Shown here: piece after piece, positions 16,609 to 24,485 of the stretch
Position numbering within the stretch: the stretch's first letter is position 1
Layout of the letters: each line of letters begins with the position of its first letter
Source of the DNA: an uncultured Alistipes sp.
GTDB taxonomy: Bacteria; Bacteroidota; Bacteroidia; Bacteroidales; Rikenellaceae
Assembly (NCBI GenBank): GCA_910584485.1
Contig: CAJUAV010000012.1
Coordinates: 5,618 to 69,617 of the forward strand
DNA: 64,000 nt
Direction: 5' to 3'
The notes under the pieces: generated by a model
Databases searched by the model: none
Seen by the model: only the letters and a program-made list of their open reading frames with translations
Told to the model about the DNA's origin: nothing
Translations under genes and position numbers: made by a program

Positions 16609-17802
16609 ATGAAAAAGATTCTTCTTATTTGCGCGCTCGGTCTGTTCGCCTGGACGGCCGGTGCACAGGAGGTCGCCAAGAAGCCGAGCTGGAAGGGCTT
16701 CGTGACGAACGGTTTCTGGGACAACTGGGAGCTGTCGGTAGGCGGCGGTATGAACTACGTGGCCTGGGACGGCCTGGGCTTCTCGGGTCAGGCCAATCGC
16801 AGCGACAACATCGGTTGGGCGCTCGAGGGTACGGCCACGAAGTGGTTCTCGCCCGTGATCGGTATGCGTGCCCAGTTGATCGGCGGCCGCCTCTACATGT
16901 CGGACGGCAAAGGCAACAAGTACGACAGCAGCTACATCCTGCCGCACGTCGACGGTATCGCCAACCTTTCGAACTGGATCGGCGGCTATCGTGAGGACCG
17001 CGTCTTCTACGCCAAGCTGTTCGCCGGTTTCGGTGCCAACTTTACGGGTGTCCGCGGTGACAACGTCGGCGAGGGCTTCGTATTCGACGCCGGTCTGCTC
17101 GGTAGCTTCCGCGTTTGCAAGTCGCTCGATATCAACATCGAGGGTAAGTTCTTCTTGAGCCCCACGAAGGATATGCCGTATCCCGTATCGCAGGTAGGCG
17201 GTAAGATCGACCAGATCTACAGCCTCACGATCGGTGCTACCTACCGCTTCAACAAGCGCGACTGGCAGCGCGGTGTTCCGGGCTACACGGCCGACGACAT
17301 CAAGGCTTTCCAGGACGCTGTTGCCGCCGGTGCCGCCGCTACGGCTGCCGCCAACGCAGCTAACGCGAAGCTCTCGAAGCAGCTGAAGGATACGGAGGCC
17401 GCTCTGGCATCCGCACAGAACGACGCCGCTCTGGCTGCCAAGGAGGCTGCCGATGCCAAGCGTGCCGCTGCCGAGGCACAGAACGGTGCCGTGAAGCAGC
17501 TGCTCCTCTACGACCTGGGTTCGTCGAACCTGACGGCTCGCGAGCGTACGCGCCTCGACCTGATGGCCGACATGATCAAGAACGGTCCGAAGGATCGCGT
17601 ATACCACCTCGAGGGTCACGCCGACTACCAGACCGGTACGAAGGCCGGCAACCAGCGCCTGTCGGAGAACCGCGCCAAGAAGGCCTACAACTACCTCGTA
17701 TCGAAGGGCGTAAATCCCGACCAGCTGACCTACAAGGGCTTCGGCGGCGAGGATAACCCCTATCCCGTACAGAAGGCCAACCGCGCCGTGGTTATCAAGT
17801 AA
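16609..17802 (+). CDS. OmpA-family outer membrane protein
   Basis: This 397-residue protein has a signal peptide of about 19 residues ending TAGAQ. The N-terminal part (about 20-215) has the alternating pattern of an eight-strand beta-barrel. An Ala/Lys-rich coiled-coil linker with AANAANAKLSKQLKDTE follows (about 240-300), and then a peptidoglycan-binding OmpA domain with LEGHADYQTGTKAGNQRLSENRAK (about 334-360), ending in NRAVVIK. Codon choice switches to GGT, CGT, GCT and GTA much more than in the neighbours, a sign of very high expression. It is probably a major structural porin linking outer membrane and wall. It is monocistronic, with a strong terminator. Confidence 0.92.
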   Translation: MKKILLICALGLFAWTAGAQEVAKKPSWKGFVTNGFWDNWELSVGGGMNYVAWDGLGFSGQANRSDNIGWALEGTATKWFSPVIGMRAQLIGGRLYMSDGKGNKYDSSYILPHVDGIANLSNWIGGYREDRVFYAKLFAGFGANFTGVRGDNVGEGFVFDAGLLGSFRVCKSLDINIEGKFFLSPTKDMPYPVSQVGGKIDQIYSLTIGATYRFNKRDWQRGVPGYTADDIKAFQDAVAAGAAATAAANAANAKLSKQLKDTEAALASAQNDAALAAKEAADAKRAAAEAQNGAVKQLLLYDLGSSNLTARERTRLDLMADMIKNGPKDRVYHLEGHADYQTGTKAGNQRLSENRAKKAYNYLVSKGVNPDQLTYKGFGGEDNPYPVQKANRAVVIK

Positions 17803-17824
17803 GCGATAACGCACCGCAAAAAAA

Positions 17825-17862
17825 GATCGTTCCTCGGTTTCCGAGGAACGATCTTTTTTTTA
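17825..17862 (+). terminator. strong terminator after OmpA gene
   Basis: A perfect 13-base stem (gatcgttcctcgg / ccgaggaacgatc) with a three-base loop, flanked by A7 and T8, so it can act on both strands. Confidence 0.92.
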
Positions 17863-17999
17863 TTTGTGGAGGAGGAGGGCCGTTTGATGTTTCAGGCACG
17901 GTCGGGGCGTCGGTCGGGTGGGGCGTGCTTCTCGGTGGAATATGATATGCCGATTTGCTTGCGTAGTGTGCGGCGGTTGATAGCCGCTCGTTGCGTGTC

Positions 18000-18400
18000 T
18001 TCGCAAGCTGCCGTCCGAACACGCATCGCACGCAAGTGCGGCGGGCCGGTTGCGACATTTCGATCCCACAAGGGATCGGCGAGCCGAAGCATCCGCGCGC
18101 GGAGGCCCGCAGTTTTGGCAAACATGCGTGCGCTCCGCAGGCTTCGACCCGCGTTCAAATCTCATGTGAGGCCGGCTGCCAGCGGGAGGTCCGCATCGGT
18201 CGACACGGGCGCTCTGCAAGTTTCGACCTGCGTTCAAATCGCAGGTGAAGCGCGGGCCGTACATGGTCGCCGGCGGCGTACATGGTCCTGTAGCACTTTA
18301 GTGCGGCAGCCCGCAGCCGCCCCCTGGCGGAAGGCTGCTTCTCGCGCCTGCTCGTCGCAAGCCTCTCCGCTCGGCTGGGGGCTGTACTCGAAGCGCCGGC
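18000..18400 (+). repeat. modular intergenic repeat, copy 2
   Basis: The gap 17863-18539 holds no credible gene. This segment has hairpins cgcac/gtgcg (18022-18037), gatccc/gggatc (18061-18077) and gcact/agtgc (18291-18304). The GCGGAGGCCCGCAGTTTTGG / CTCCGCAGGCTTCGACCCG block lies at about 18096-18153 and the CAGCCCGCAGCCGCC block at 18307-18384. A short direct duplication (GGCGGCGTACATGGTC-like) sits at 18255-18290. Confidence 0.85.
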
Positions 18401-18539
18401 CGTTCTCCACCGTCTTATCTATCGCATGTGTGTGTACTGAAAATCACACCCCGAACCGCAGGCGTACACGGCACCGCACGTGGACGAAACGCCCGCGCTC
18501 GGCAGCCTGAATCCCTTCGTAGTCAGTTCTCGGGAGAGA

Positions 18540-18830
18540 TTATCGGATGATGACGGCGTTGACGAGCCGTACGCCCGAACGGCGGTTCAGCTCCTCCTGC
18601 AAGGCTGCCCGCTGGTAGAAAAGCTCTTGCCGCAGTACGCTCGATCGGATGCGGACATGCAGGATATGGTTGACGAGCCGCAGCTCGGTCGTCTCGTCGG
18701 CTGTGCGGTCGCCCACGATCGCCCGCCAGGTTTCGGGCAGCTTTCCTTCGGCGACCTTGGCGGCGACGTAGGGACGTTTGAAAAATTCGTCCAGCAGGTC
18801 GCCCATCAACTGTGTTTTGGTGCGTCTCAT
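18540..18830 (-). CDS. DUF721/DciA-like protein
   Basis: This 96-residue protein has the DUF721 pattern: an N-terminal helix (GDLLDEFFKRP), a W-x-x-IVG core (TWRAIVGDRTADET), LHVRIRSSVLRQELFYQRAALQEELN, and a C-terminal strand VRLVNAVIIR. Proteins with this domain include DciA, which helps load the replicative helicase DnaB in bacteria lacking DnaC. Its ATG overlaps the recF stop by four bases, and recF-DUF721 pairing is common, which supports a replication/repair role. The DciA function is inferred from family and neighbour, not shown here. Confidence 0.85.
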   Translation of the reverse strand: MRRTKTQLMGDLLDEFFKRPYVAAKVAEGKLPETWRAIVGDRTADETTELRLVNHILHVRIRSSVLRQELFYQRAALQEELNRRSGVRLVNAVIIR

Positions 18831-20131
18831 GCTTTGCGGGGATCGGTTGTGTCGGTCCGACCTGTGTTTTCGGCCGCGGCATGGTGTTCGGTCGCTTTCC
18901 GCTCGGCGGCATCGATATCGGCCGTGTCGTTATTGGTCGTGCCGACGTCGATCGTGTCGATCGAATGCGTCTGGACGTCTGCACCCGCCGCCTCGTTTTC
19001 CGCCTCGTCGACCGATCGTTCGTTCGCCGCATCGTCGGCCTGCGGATCGAGCGCCGCCCCGTCGGCGACGTGGTAGAGGCGGTAGGGGTGGCCCGCCCGA
19101 TCGAGGATCGCCCGCAGGCGGGTCGGGTTGCAGTCGGTGATGAGGATTTGCCCGAAGCGTTCGCCCGCCACCAGCCGCAGCAGCTGCTCGACGCGGGACG
19201 CGTCGAGCTTGTCGAACAGATCGTCCAGCAGCAGCAGCGGCCGTTCGTTCCGCTCCTCCGCCAGCACGGCGTACTGCGCCAGTTTCAGCGCGATGAGGAA
19301 AGATTTCTGCTGTCCCTGCGAGCCGTATTTGCGTAACGGATAGCCGCCGATGCGCAGCACGAGGTCGTCGCGGTGGATGCCCGAGGTGGTAAATTCGTTG
19401 GCGAAATCCTTTTGGCGCGCATTCCGCAGCAACGTTTCGAACGACTGCTCTTCGAGTTCCGATTTGTAGCGCAGTTCGACCTGCTCGCGGTCCTCCGAGA
19501 GGCAACGGTAGTATTCGGCCACGATCGGCTGGAGTCGTGCGACCAGTTCGCGGCGGCGGGCGTGGATCGCCTCGCCGTGTTCGACGAGCTGCCGATCGTA
19601 GATCGAGAGGACCGTTTCGTCGGGCTGCATCTTGAGCAGGCGGTTGCGCTCGCCCAGCACGGCGTTGTACCGCATGAGAGAGGCGAGGTACGACCGGTCG
19701 AGCGTCGAAAGAAAGGCGTTGAGAAAGCGGCGGCGCTCCTCGGCCGCATCGCTGATCAGGACGCTGTCGGCGGGCGAGACGACCACCGAGGGGATGAGCC
19801 CCACGTGGTCCGCCAACCGCTCGTACTCCTTGTCGTTGCGTTTGAGCAGCTTGCCGCTGCGGCGCGAGAAGGAGCAGACGACGCGTTCGCTCTTTGCGCG
19901 ATCGGTCGTGTAGTGCCCTTCGAGCAGGAAGAACTCTTCGCCGTGGCGGATGCTCTGGCCGTCGGTCATGCCGAAGGCCGATTTGCACATCGAAAGGTAG
20001 TGCACCGCATCGACGAGGTTGGTCTTGCCGGCGCCGTTGTCGCCCACCAGACAGTTGATTCCGGGGCCGAACGCGAGTTCGCCGCGGGCGATATTCTTGA
20101 AATTGAGCAGAGTCAGTTTTCGCAGATACAT
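18827..20131 (-). CDS. recF: DNA replication/repair protein RecF with C-terminal extension
   Basis: This SMC-like ATPase loads RecA at gaps. It has Walker A GDNGAGKT (residues 30-37) and FKNIARGEL opening, GIHRDDL in the middle, the ABC-type signature region GSQGQQKS, and Walker B LLLLDDLFDKLD followed by the D-loop. Usual RecF ends at about residue 360-370. Here a 74-residue hydrophilic tail rich in Asp, Glu, Ala and Thr follows (361-434), ending just at the downstream DUF721 start. The tail has no recognisable domain. dnaA and dnaN are not adjacent. A possible -7 box (TAACTTTA) lies at 20136-20143. Confidence 0.93.
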   Translation of the reverse strand: MYLRKLTLLNFKNIARGELAFGPGINCLVGDNGAGKTNLVDAVHYLSMCKSAFGMTDGQSIRHGEEFFLLEGHYTTDRAKSERVVCSFSRRSGKLLKRNDKEYERLADHVGLIPSVVVSPADSVLISDAAEERRRFLNAFLSTLDRSYLASLMRYNAVLGERNRLLKMQPDETVLSIYDRQLVEHGEAIHARRRELVARLQPIVAEYYRCLSEDREQVELRYKSELEEQSFETLLRNARQKDFANEFTTSGIHRDDLVLRIGGYPLRKYGSQGQQKSFLIALKLAQYAVLAEERNERPLLLLDDLFDKLDASRVEQLLRLVAGERFGQILITDCNPTRLRAILDRAGHPYRLYHVADGAALDPQADDAANERSVDEAENEAAGADVQTHSIDTIDVGTTNNDTADIDAAERKATEHHAAAENTGRTDTTDPRKA

Positions 20132-20164
20132 GGGGTAAAGTTAAGAAAAAATCCGTGCATTTCA

Positions 20165-20194
20165 TTGTATATTGGGGATAGTTTCGTATCTTTG
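20165..20194 (+). promoter_or_regulatory. promoter of the TPR protein-ribH unit
   Basis: TTG at 20165-20167, a 19-base spacer, and TATCTTTG at 20187-20194. Confidence 0.65.
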
Positions 20195-20238
20195 TCAACT
20201 ATTGGAAACGAATTGAAAAACCAAAACACGAATAACTT

Positions 20239-20922
20239 ATGGCAAAACAGAACATCGCAGAGCCCGAAGCGCTCGGTGAAGCAATGAACAAAACGGAACG
20301 ATTCTTCGAGGAGAACGGCCGCAAAATGTCCTACATCTTCCTCGGCCTGCTGGCATTGGCGGCTGTGATCTACGGCTATCGTGCGCTGGTGAGCCAGCCG
20401 CGTGCGCAGAAGGCAGCCGAGCTGATCGCCGAGGCACAGGCGCGTTTCGACGCCCAGACGCCCGACTATGCGCTGGCGCTGAACGGCGACGACAACGGTG
20501 CGGGCTTCCTCGACGTCATCGAGCAGTACGGCTCGACCCCCTCGGGCAATCTGGCGAAGCACTATGCCGGCATCTGCTACCTGAAGCAGGGCGATCTGGA
20601 GCAGGCTGCCGCGCTGTTGGCCGCTTTCAAGCCCGTGAAGGGGCTGCCCGGGGCGATCGTCAATGCCCAGAACTACGGGCTGCAGGGCGACGTGGCCGTC
20701 GAGCGCGACGACTATAAGAGCGCCCTGTCGTTCTACGAGCAGGCGGTGAAGGCAGCAGACAACAACCTGACGGCTCCGATGTACCTGCGCAAGGCGGGTC
20801 TGGCCGCACAGGCTGCGGGCGAGAACGAGCGCGCGGCCGCGTATTATCAGCGCATCATGGACGAGTATCCCGCTTCGATGGATGCCCGCGATGCCGAGAA
20901 ACTGTTGGGCGGTATCCGATAA
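20239..20922 (+). CDS. single-span membrane protein with TPR-like repeats
   Basis: This 227-residue protein has a cytoplasmic N-terminus, one membrane helix at about residues 31-50 (YIFLGLLALAAVIYGY), and a helical tail. The tail has tetratricopeptide-like pairs: GNLAKHYAGICYLKQGDLEQAAALL, GDVAVERDDYKSALSFYEQAVKA and AGENERAAAYYQRIMDEYP. The layout resembles YfgM, which binds periplasmic chaperones at the SecYEG translocon, though similarity is structural rather than motif-based. It sits four bases upstream of ribH; such proteins are often found next to ribH in Bacteroidetes, with no known functional link. Confidence 0.82.
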   Translation: MAKQNIAEPEALGEAMNKTERFFEENGRKMSYIFLGLLALAAVIYGYRALVSQPRAQKAAELIAEAQARFDAQTPDYALALNGDDNGAGFLDVIEQYGSTPSGNLAKHYAGICYLKQGDLEQAAALLAAFKPVKGLPGAIVNAQNYGLQGDVAVERDDYKSALSFYEQAVKAADNNLTAPMYLRKAGLAAQAAGENERAAAYYQRIMDEYPASMDARDAEKLLGGIR

Positions 20923-20925
20923 GGC

Positions 20926-21456
20926 ATGGCGACAAGACACCATAATCTTTCGCATTTCGACGCACCGCTGCCCTCGGCGGCCGACATGACGTTCGGCATC
21001 GTCGTCGCGGAGTGGAACCGCGATATCACCGAAGCGCTGCTCGAAGGGGCCGTGCGCACGCTGCGTGCCGCGGGGTGCCCCGATTTGAACATCCAGATCA
21101 AGTATGTGCCGGGGACTTTCGAGCTGACGCTCGGCGCCCAGTTCTTCGCCGAATATACCGACGTCGATGCGGTGATTGCACTCGGGTGCGTCATTCAGGG
21201 CGATACGCGTCATTTCGATTTCATCTGTCAGGGCGTGACGCAGGGCATCATGCAGTTGCAGATCCAGTGGAACATGCCGATCGCCTTCGGCGTGCTCACG
21301 GTGGAGGATCGCCAGCAGGCGCTCGACCGCTGCGGCGGACGCCTTGGCAACAAGGGCGACGAGGCTGCTGCGGCCGCCATCGAAATGGTGAAGCTCCAGG
21401 TCGACATGGATGCCGCTTCGCCCGACCACGAACCCGATCGGCGGAACATCAATTGA
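20926..21456 (+). CDS. ribH: 6,7-dimethyl-8-ribityllumazine synthase
   Basis: This 176-residue subunit joins the ribityl-aminouracil and dihydroxybutanone phosphate in the penultimate step of riboflavin synthesis and forms capsid-like shells in many bacteria. Visible motifs are GIVVAEWNRDIT, VPGTFELTLGAQ, ALGCVIQGDTRHFDFI with the catalytic histidine, and GVLTVEDRQQALDR. An acidic tail of about 20 residues follows the core. The ATG is four bases after the upstream stop. Another riboflavin-type reductase domain lies at 46648 in the window but is not linked. Confidence 0.95.
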   Translation: MATRHHNLSHFDAPLPSAADMTFGIVVAEWNRDITEALLEGAVRTLRAAGCPDLNIQIKYVPGTFELTLGAQFFAEYTDVDAVIALGCVIQGDTRHFDFICQGVTQGIMQLQIQWNMPIAFGVLTVEDRQQALDRCGGRLGNKGDEAAAAAIEMVKLQVDMDAASPDHEPDRRNIN

Positions 21457-21476
21457 TCCGTCGCTCTTCGATTTCT

Positions 21477-21510
21477 CGGCCGTTCCCGCCTATCGGGAAC
21501 GGCCGTTTTT
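21477..21510 (+). terminator. ribH terminator
   Basis: A perfect twelve-base stem (cggccgttcccg / cgggaacggccg) followed by five T's. Confidence 0.9.
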
Positions 21511-21540
21511 CGTCGGAGCCGGCGGGCGAGAGAGGGGGTT

Positions 21541-21740
21541 GGGCAGCAGCCTGCGTCGTGTTTTTGCAGCGCAATGAATCGAGTGTACCGACTGTCTACA
21601 CGGTTCGGGCAGCAGCCTGCGTCGTGTCTTTGCAGCGCAATGATTCGAGCGCATCGGCTGTCTACACGGTTCGGGCAGCAGCCTGCGTCGTGTCTTTGCA
21701 GCGCAATGAATCGAGTGTACCGGCTGTCTACACGGTTCGG
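21541..21740 (+). repeat. three tandem copies of a 66-bp unit
   Basis: Units start at 21541, 21607 and 21673. Each runs GGGCAGCAGCCTGCGTCGTG, TTTGCAGCGCAATGA, TCGAG, then CTGTCTACACGGTTC. Differences are a few point changes. The period is exactly 66 bases, so a frame stays open across all copies, but there is no start signal or plausible protein. It lies between the ribH terminator and modular repeat copy 3. Confidence 0.9.
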
Positions 21741-21741
21741 G

Positions 21742-22000
21742 GCGAAGCCTGCGGAGCGCACGCAGCATGCGGGCCTCCGCGCGGGGAGGCTTCGGCCCGC
21801 CGGCCTCTTCGAGGCCGAACAGACAGCTGCGCTTCTGTCGGGTGTATCCTGCGGCCCGCCGACCTCTTCGAGGTCGATGCGGCATCCTACATATCCTCTT
21901 GCCGAACTGCATAGCTTGCCGCGCTTCTGTCGGGTGTATCCTGCGGCCCGCCGACATCTTCGGGACCGATGCCGCATCACATATCCGCTGCCGAACCGCA
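21742..22000 (-). repeat. modular intergenic repeat, copy 3 (reverse orientation)
   Basis: Read on the minus strand it shows the modular family: variable-arm hairpins gacctc/gaggtc (about 21861-21876) and a diverged counterpart near 21950-21966, followed by CGGCGGGCC, and the GCGGAGGCCCGC block near 21765-21790. The GCTTCTGTCGGGTGTATCC segment is duplicated with a period of about 92 bases (21831 and 21923). No gene lies between 21511 and 22170. Confidence 0.75.
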
Positions 22001-22107
22001 CAACCGCCGCATGCCTGTCAAATCCCGCTTACGTTCCCTCGACCCCTCGCAGGGGCCGAAACGGCCACAGCCTGCCGCAAGGCACGACGCCACACCCTAC
22101 CTCGTCG

Positions 22108-22145
22108 AAAACAAACGGCCCCACCCTGAAAAGGGCGGAGCCGTT
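22108..22145 (-). terminator. terminator of the acyltransferase gene
   Basis: On the minus strand a long stem (aacggctccgccct with agggtggggccgtt, with G-T pairs) is followed by TGTTTT. Confidence 0.7.
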
Positions 22146-22170
22146 CTGCTTTCGGACCGAAAAAATCCGG

Positions 22171-23442
22171 TTAGCGTACCTTGAAACCTTCGTCGGCGCG
22201 CATCGGGATCGGCATGGCGGCGTAGGTGCCGTTTTCGAGCTTCTCGCGTACCGCCTTGAAGGCCTCGATCGTGTAGTCGACGTCCTCGAGCGTGTGGGCC
22301 GCCGTCGGGATGATGCGCAGGATGATTTCGCCGCGCGGAATGACGGGGTAGATCACCATCGAGCAGAAAATGCCGTGGTTTTCGCGCAGGTCGACCACGA
22401 GGTTCGTCGCCTCGGGAATGCCGCCCTTGAGGAAAACGGGGGTCACGGGCGAGTTCGTCACGCCGATGTCGAAGCCGTTCTCGACGAGTTTCGATTGCAG
22501 TGCGCGGACGATCGTCCAGAGCTTCTCCTGGTATTCGGGGTGCTCGCGGATGAGCTCGATGCGCTTCAGGGCACCGATCACCATCGGCATGGGCAGCGAC
22601 TTGGCGTAGAGCTGCGAACGCATGTTGTAGCGCAACAGGTTGACGAGCCAGCGGGGACCGCTGACGAAGGCACCGATGCCGGCCATCGACTTGGCGAAGG
22701 TGTTGAAAAGGACGTCCACGCCGTCAACGACACCGAAATGGGCTGCCGTACCGCGGCCGCCGGGGCCCATCGTACCGAAGCCGTGGGCGTCATCGACGAG
22801 CAGGCGGAAGTTGAAATCCTTCTTCAGGGCGACGATCTCGTCGAGCTTGCCCAGGTCGCCCTTCATGCCGAACACACCTTCGGTGATGACCAGCACACCG
22901 CCGTTCTGCTCCTCGGCCAGGTCGGTGGCGTGTTGCAGCTGGAGGCGGAGCGAATCCATGTCGTTGTGGCCGAAGACGAAGCGGCGGCCCTTGTGCAGAC
23001 GCAGACCGTCGATGATGCAGGCGTGTGCTTCGGCGTCGTAGACGACCACGTCGCGCGGCGTCAGCAGGCAGTCGATGATCGAGATCATGCCCTGGTAGCC
23101 GAAGTTGAGCAGGAAGGCATCCTCCTTGCCGACGAATTCGGCCAGCTCGCGTTCGAGCTGCTCGTGATAGACCGTCTGGCCGCTCATCATGCGGGCGCCC
23201 ATCGGGGCTGCCATGCCGAAGCGGGCGGCGCCTTCGGCGTCGGCCTTGCGCACCTCGGGCAGGTTGGCCAGGCCGAGGTAGTTGTTCAGGCTCCAGTTGA
23301 GCATCTCCTTGCCGCGGAAGCGCATGCGGGGGCCGATTTCGCCCTCCAGTTTCGGGAATGCGTAGTAGCCGTGGGCATAGCCCATGTACTGGCCGATCGG
23401 GCCGCCTGCGTTCTTTTCGAGGCGTTCGAAAATATCTACCAT
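22171..23442 (-). CDS. PLP-dependent alpha-oxoamine synthase, candidate cysteate acyltransferase of sulfonolipid synthesis
   Basis: This 423-residue fold-type I PLP enzyme belongs to the family of glycine C-acetyltransferase, serine palmitoyltransferase and KAPA synthase. The PLP lysine is K251 in TFAKSMAG, with the cofactor DDAHGFG at 217-223. NNYLGLANLPEV and GARMMSGQTVYHEQLE are conserved N-terminal blocks. It is longer than Kbl or SPT (about 395), starts FERLEKNAGGPIGQYM, and resembles the Bacteroidetes branch that includes capnine/cysteate fatty acyltransferases. Alistipes-type bacteria make sulfonolipids, so that role is plausible. Glycine or serine specificity cannot be excluded. It is a single-gene unit with its own terminator. 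Confidence 0.75.
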   Translation of the reverse strand: MVDIFERLEKNAGGPIGQYMGYAHGYYAFPKLEGEIGPRMRFRGKEMLNWSLNNYLGLANLPEVRKADAEGAARFGMAAPMGARMMSGQTVYHEQLERELAEFVGKEDAFLLNFGYQGMISIIDCLLTPRDVVVYDAEAHACIIDGLRLHKGRRFVFGHNDMDSLRLQLQHATDLAEEQNGGVLVITEGVFGMKGDLGKLDEIVALKKDFNFRLLVDDAHGFGTMGPGGRGTAAHFGVVDGVDVLFNTFAKSMAGIGAFVSGPRWLVNLLRYNMRSQLYAKSLPMPMVIGALKRIELIREHPEYQEKLWTIVRALQSKLVENGFDIGVTNSPVTPVFLKGGIPEATNLVVDLRENHGIFCSMVIYPVIPRGEIILRIIPTAAHTLEDVDYTIEAFKAVREKLENGTYAAMPIPMRADEGFKVR

Positions 23443-23487
23443 AGTTGTACTTTTGTGTGTAAATTATTGAGTCTCTTCTGTTTGGGT

Positions 23488-23511
23488 TCGTAACCCCGTT
23501 GCGGGGGTTAC
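23488..23511. other. hairpin in the acyltransferase leader
   Basis: An inverted repeat gtaacccc/ggggttac with a short loop lies about 50-75 bases upstream of the acyltransferase ATG and after the glycosyltransferase stop. No T-run follows on either strand. It could be a leader structure or a processed junction. Confidence 0.5.
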
Positions 23512-23561
23512 AGACAACCAAAAGTACGCCTTTTTCGCGCGGCGGCGATACGCATTTATAC

Positions 23562-24479
23562 CTATTTCTGGGTCGGGGCTTCGTTTTTTCCGCTTTTCGA
23601 GAAGAGGCCGCGGGCGATTTCGCGGCGCATGATCCACAGCGGACCCCGTTGCGCGGAGCGCAACATGCAGCCGATCGGCACCGTCGCCACCCATTTCAGC
23701 ACCTCGCGCAGACGGGCGCGCAGCACCCCGCCCCGCAGCTCGGCGCGCAGCCGCTGGCTGATGCCGATGTGGCGGGCGAGGCGGCGGAAGGCTTCGTCGG
23801 TCACCTTTTCGGGGGGGATGATGTGCCACATGACCGCCTCGGGAACGTACCACAGCGCCACCTTGTCGGCGCGCAGCCGGTCGAAAAAATCGTTCTCTTC
23901 GCCGCCGATCGGGCGGTTGCCTACGCGGCCGAGCTCCGTGGCGAAGCCGTAGCGGAGGGCCGTCGTGCGTCGAAAGGCCATGTTGCCGCCCCCCGGGAGC
24001 CGCCCGACGGGAAAGCGGCGGATGCGCTCGCCGAGGTCGATCGGGTTGGCGATCGGCTGCTCGGTCCAGCGCGACATCCAGCGCGGCCGCCCGCAGGGGT
24101 ATTCGGCGATGATGCGGCCGCCCGCCACCTCGGCCGCGGGGTGCTCGTCGAAGAAGCGGAGGTAGGCGGCGAGGAACCCGGGATTGATCCGCTCGTCGTC
24201 GTCGATCGAGGCGATCAGTTCGGTCGTCGCCTCCCGCAATCCGCGGTTGCGGGCGTGCGAGACCCCGGCCGCGGGTTCGTAGACGCGGCGCAGGTGCAGC
24301 GCGGGGTGGGCGGCGGCGAAGCGGTCGAAGGTCTCGGCCGTGTCGTCCGTCGAGGCGTTGTCGACGACGACGCACTCCCACAGCGCGGGGTCGAGCTCCT
24401 GACGCGCCACCGATTCGAGGGCGCGCAGCAGCTCGCGGGAGCGGTTGTGGGTCGGGATGAGCAGCGTCAGACGGAGCAT
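23562..24479 (-). CDS. family 2 glycosyltransferase
   Basis: This 305-residue inverting glycosyltransferase has a GT-A fold. It opens with LTLLIPTHNRSRELLRALES (nucleotide-sugar strand-loop-helix), then VVVDNASTDDT, GVSHARNRGL, and the metal-binding SIDDDERINPGF near residue 90. GGNMAFRR and GGEENDFFDRLR (the catalytic E-D region) follow. No membrane anchor is evident, although there is an Arg-rich C-terminal third. The donor and acceptor are unknown. A run of seven C's in the coding strand (about 23812-23818) is in frame. It is followed by a 120-base gap. Confidence 0.9.
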   Translation of the reverse strand: MLRLTLLIPTHNRSRELLRALESVARQELDPALWECVVVDNASTDDTAETFDRFAAAHPALHLRRVYEPAAGVSHARNRGLREATTELIASIDDDERINPGFLAAYLRFFDEHPAAEVAGGRIIAEYPCGRPRWMSRWTEQPIANPIDLGERIRRFPVGRLPGGGNMAFRRTTALRYGFATELGRVGNRPIGGEENDFFDRLRADKVALWYVPEAVMWHIIPPEKVTDEAFRRLARHIGISQRLRAELRGGVLRARLREVLKWVATVPIGCMLRSAQRGPLWIMRREIARGLFSKSGKNEAPTQK

Positions 24480-24485
24480 GGCGGA

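Noticed and set aside
21541..21740. CRISPR-like array
   Set aside because: Units are contiguous 66-base tandem repeats with no unique spacers, and no cas genes are present.
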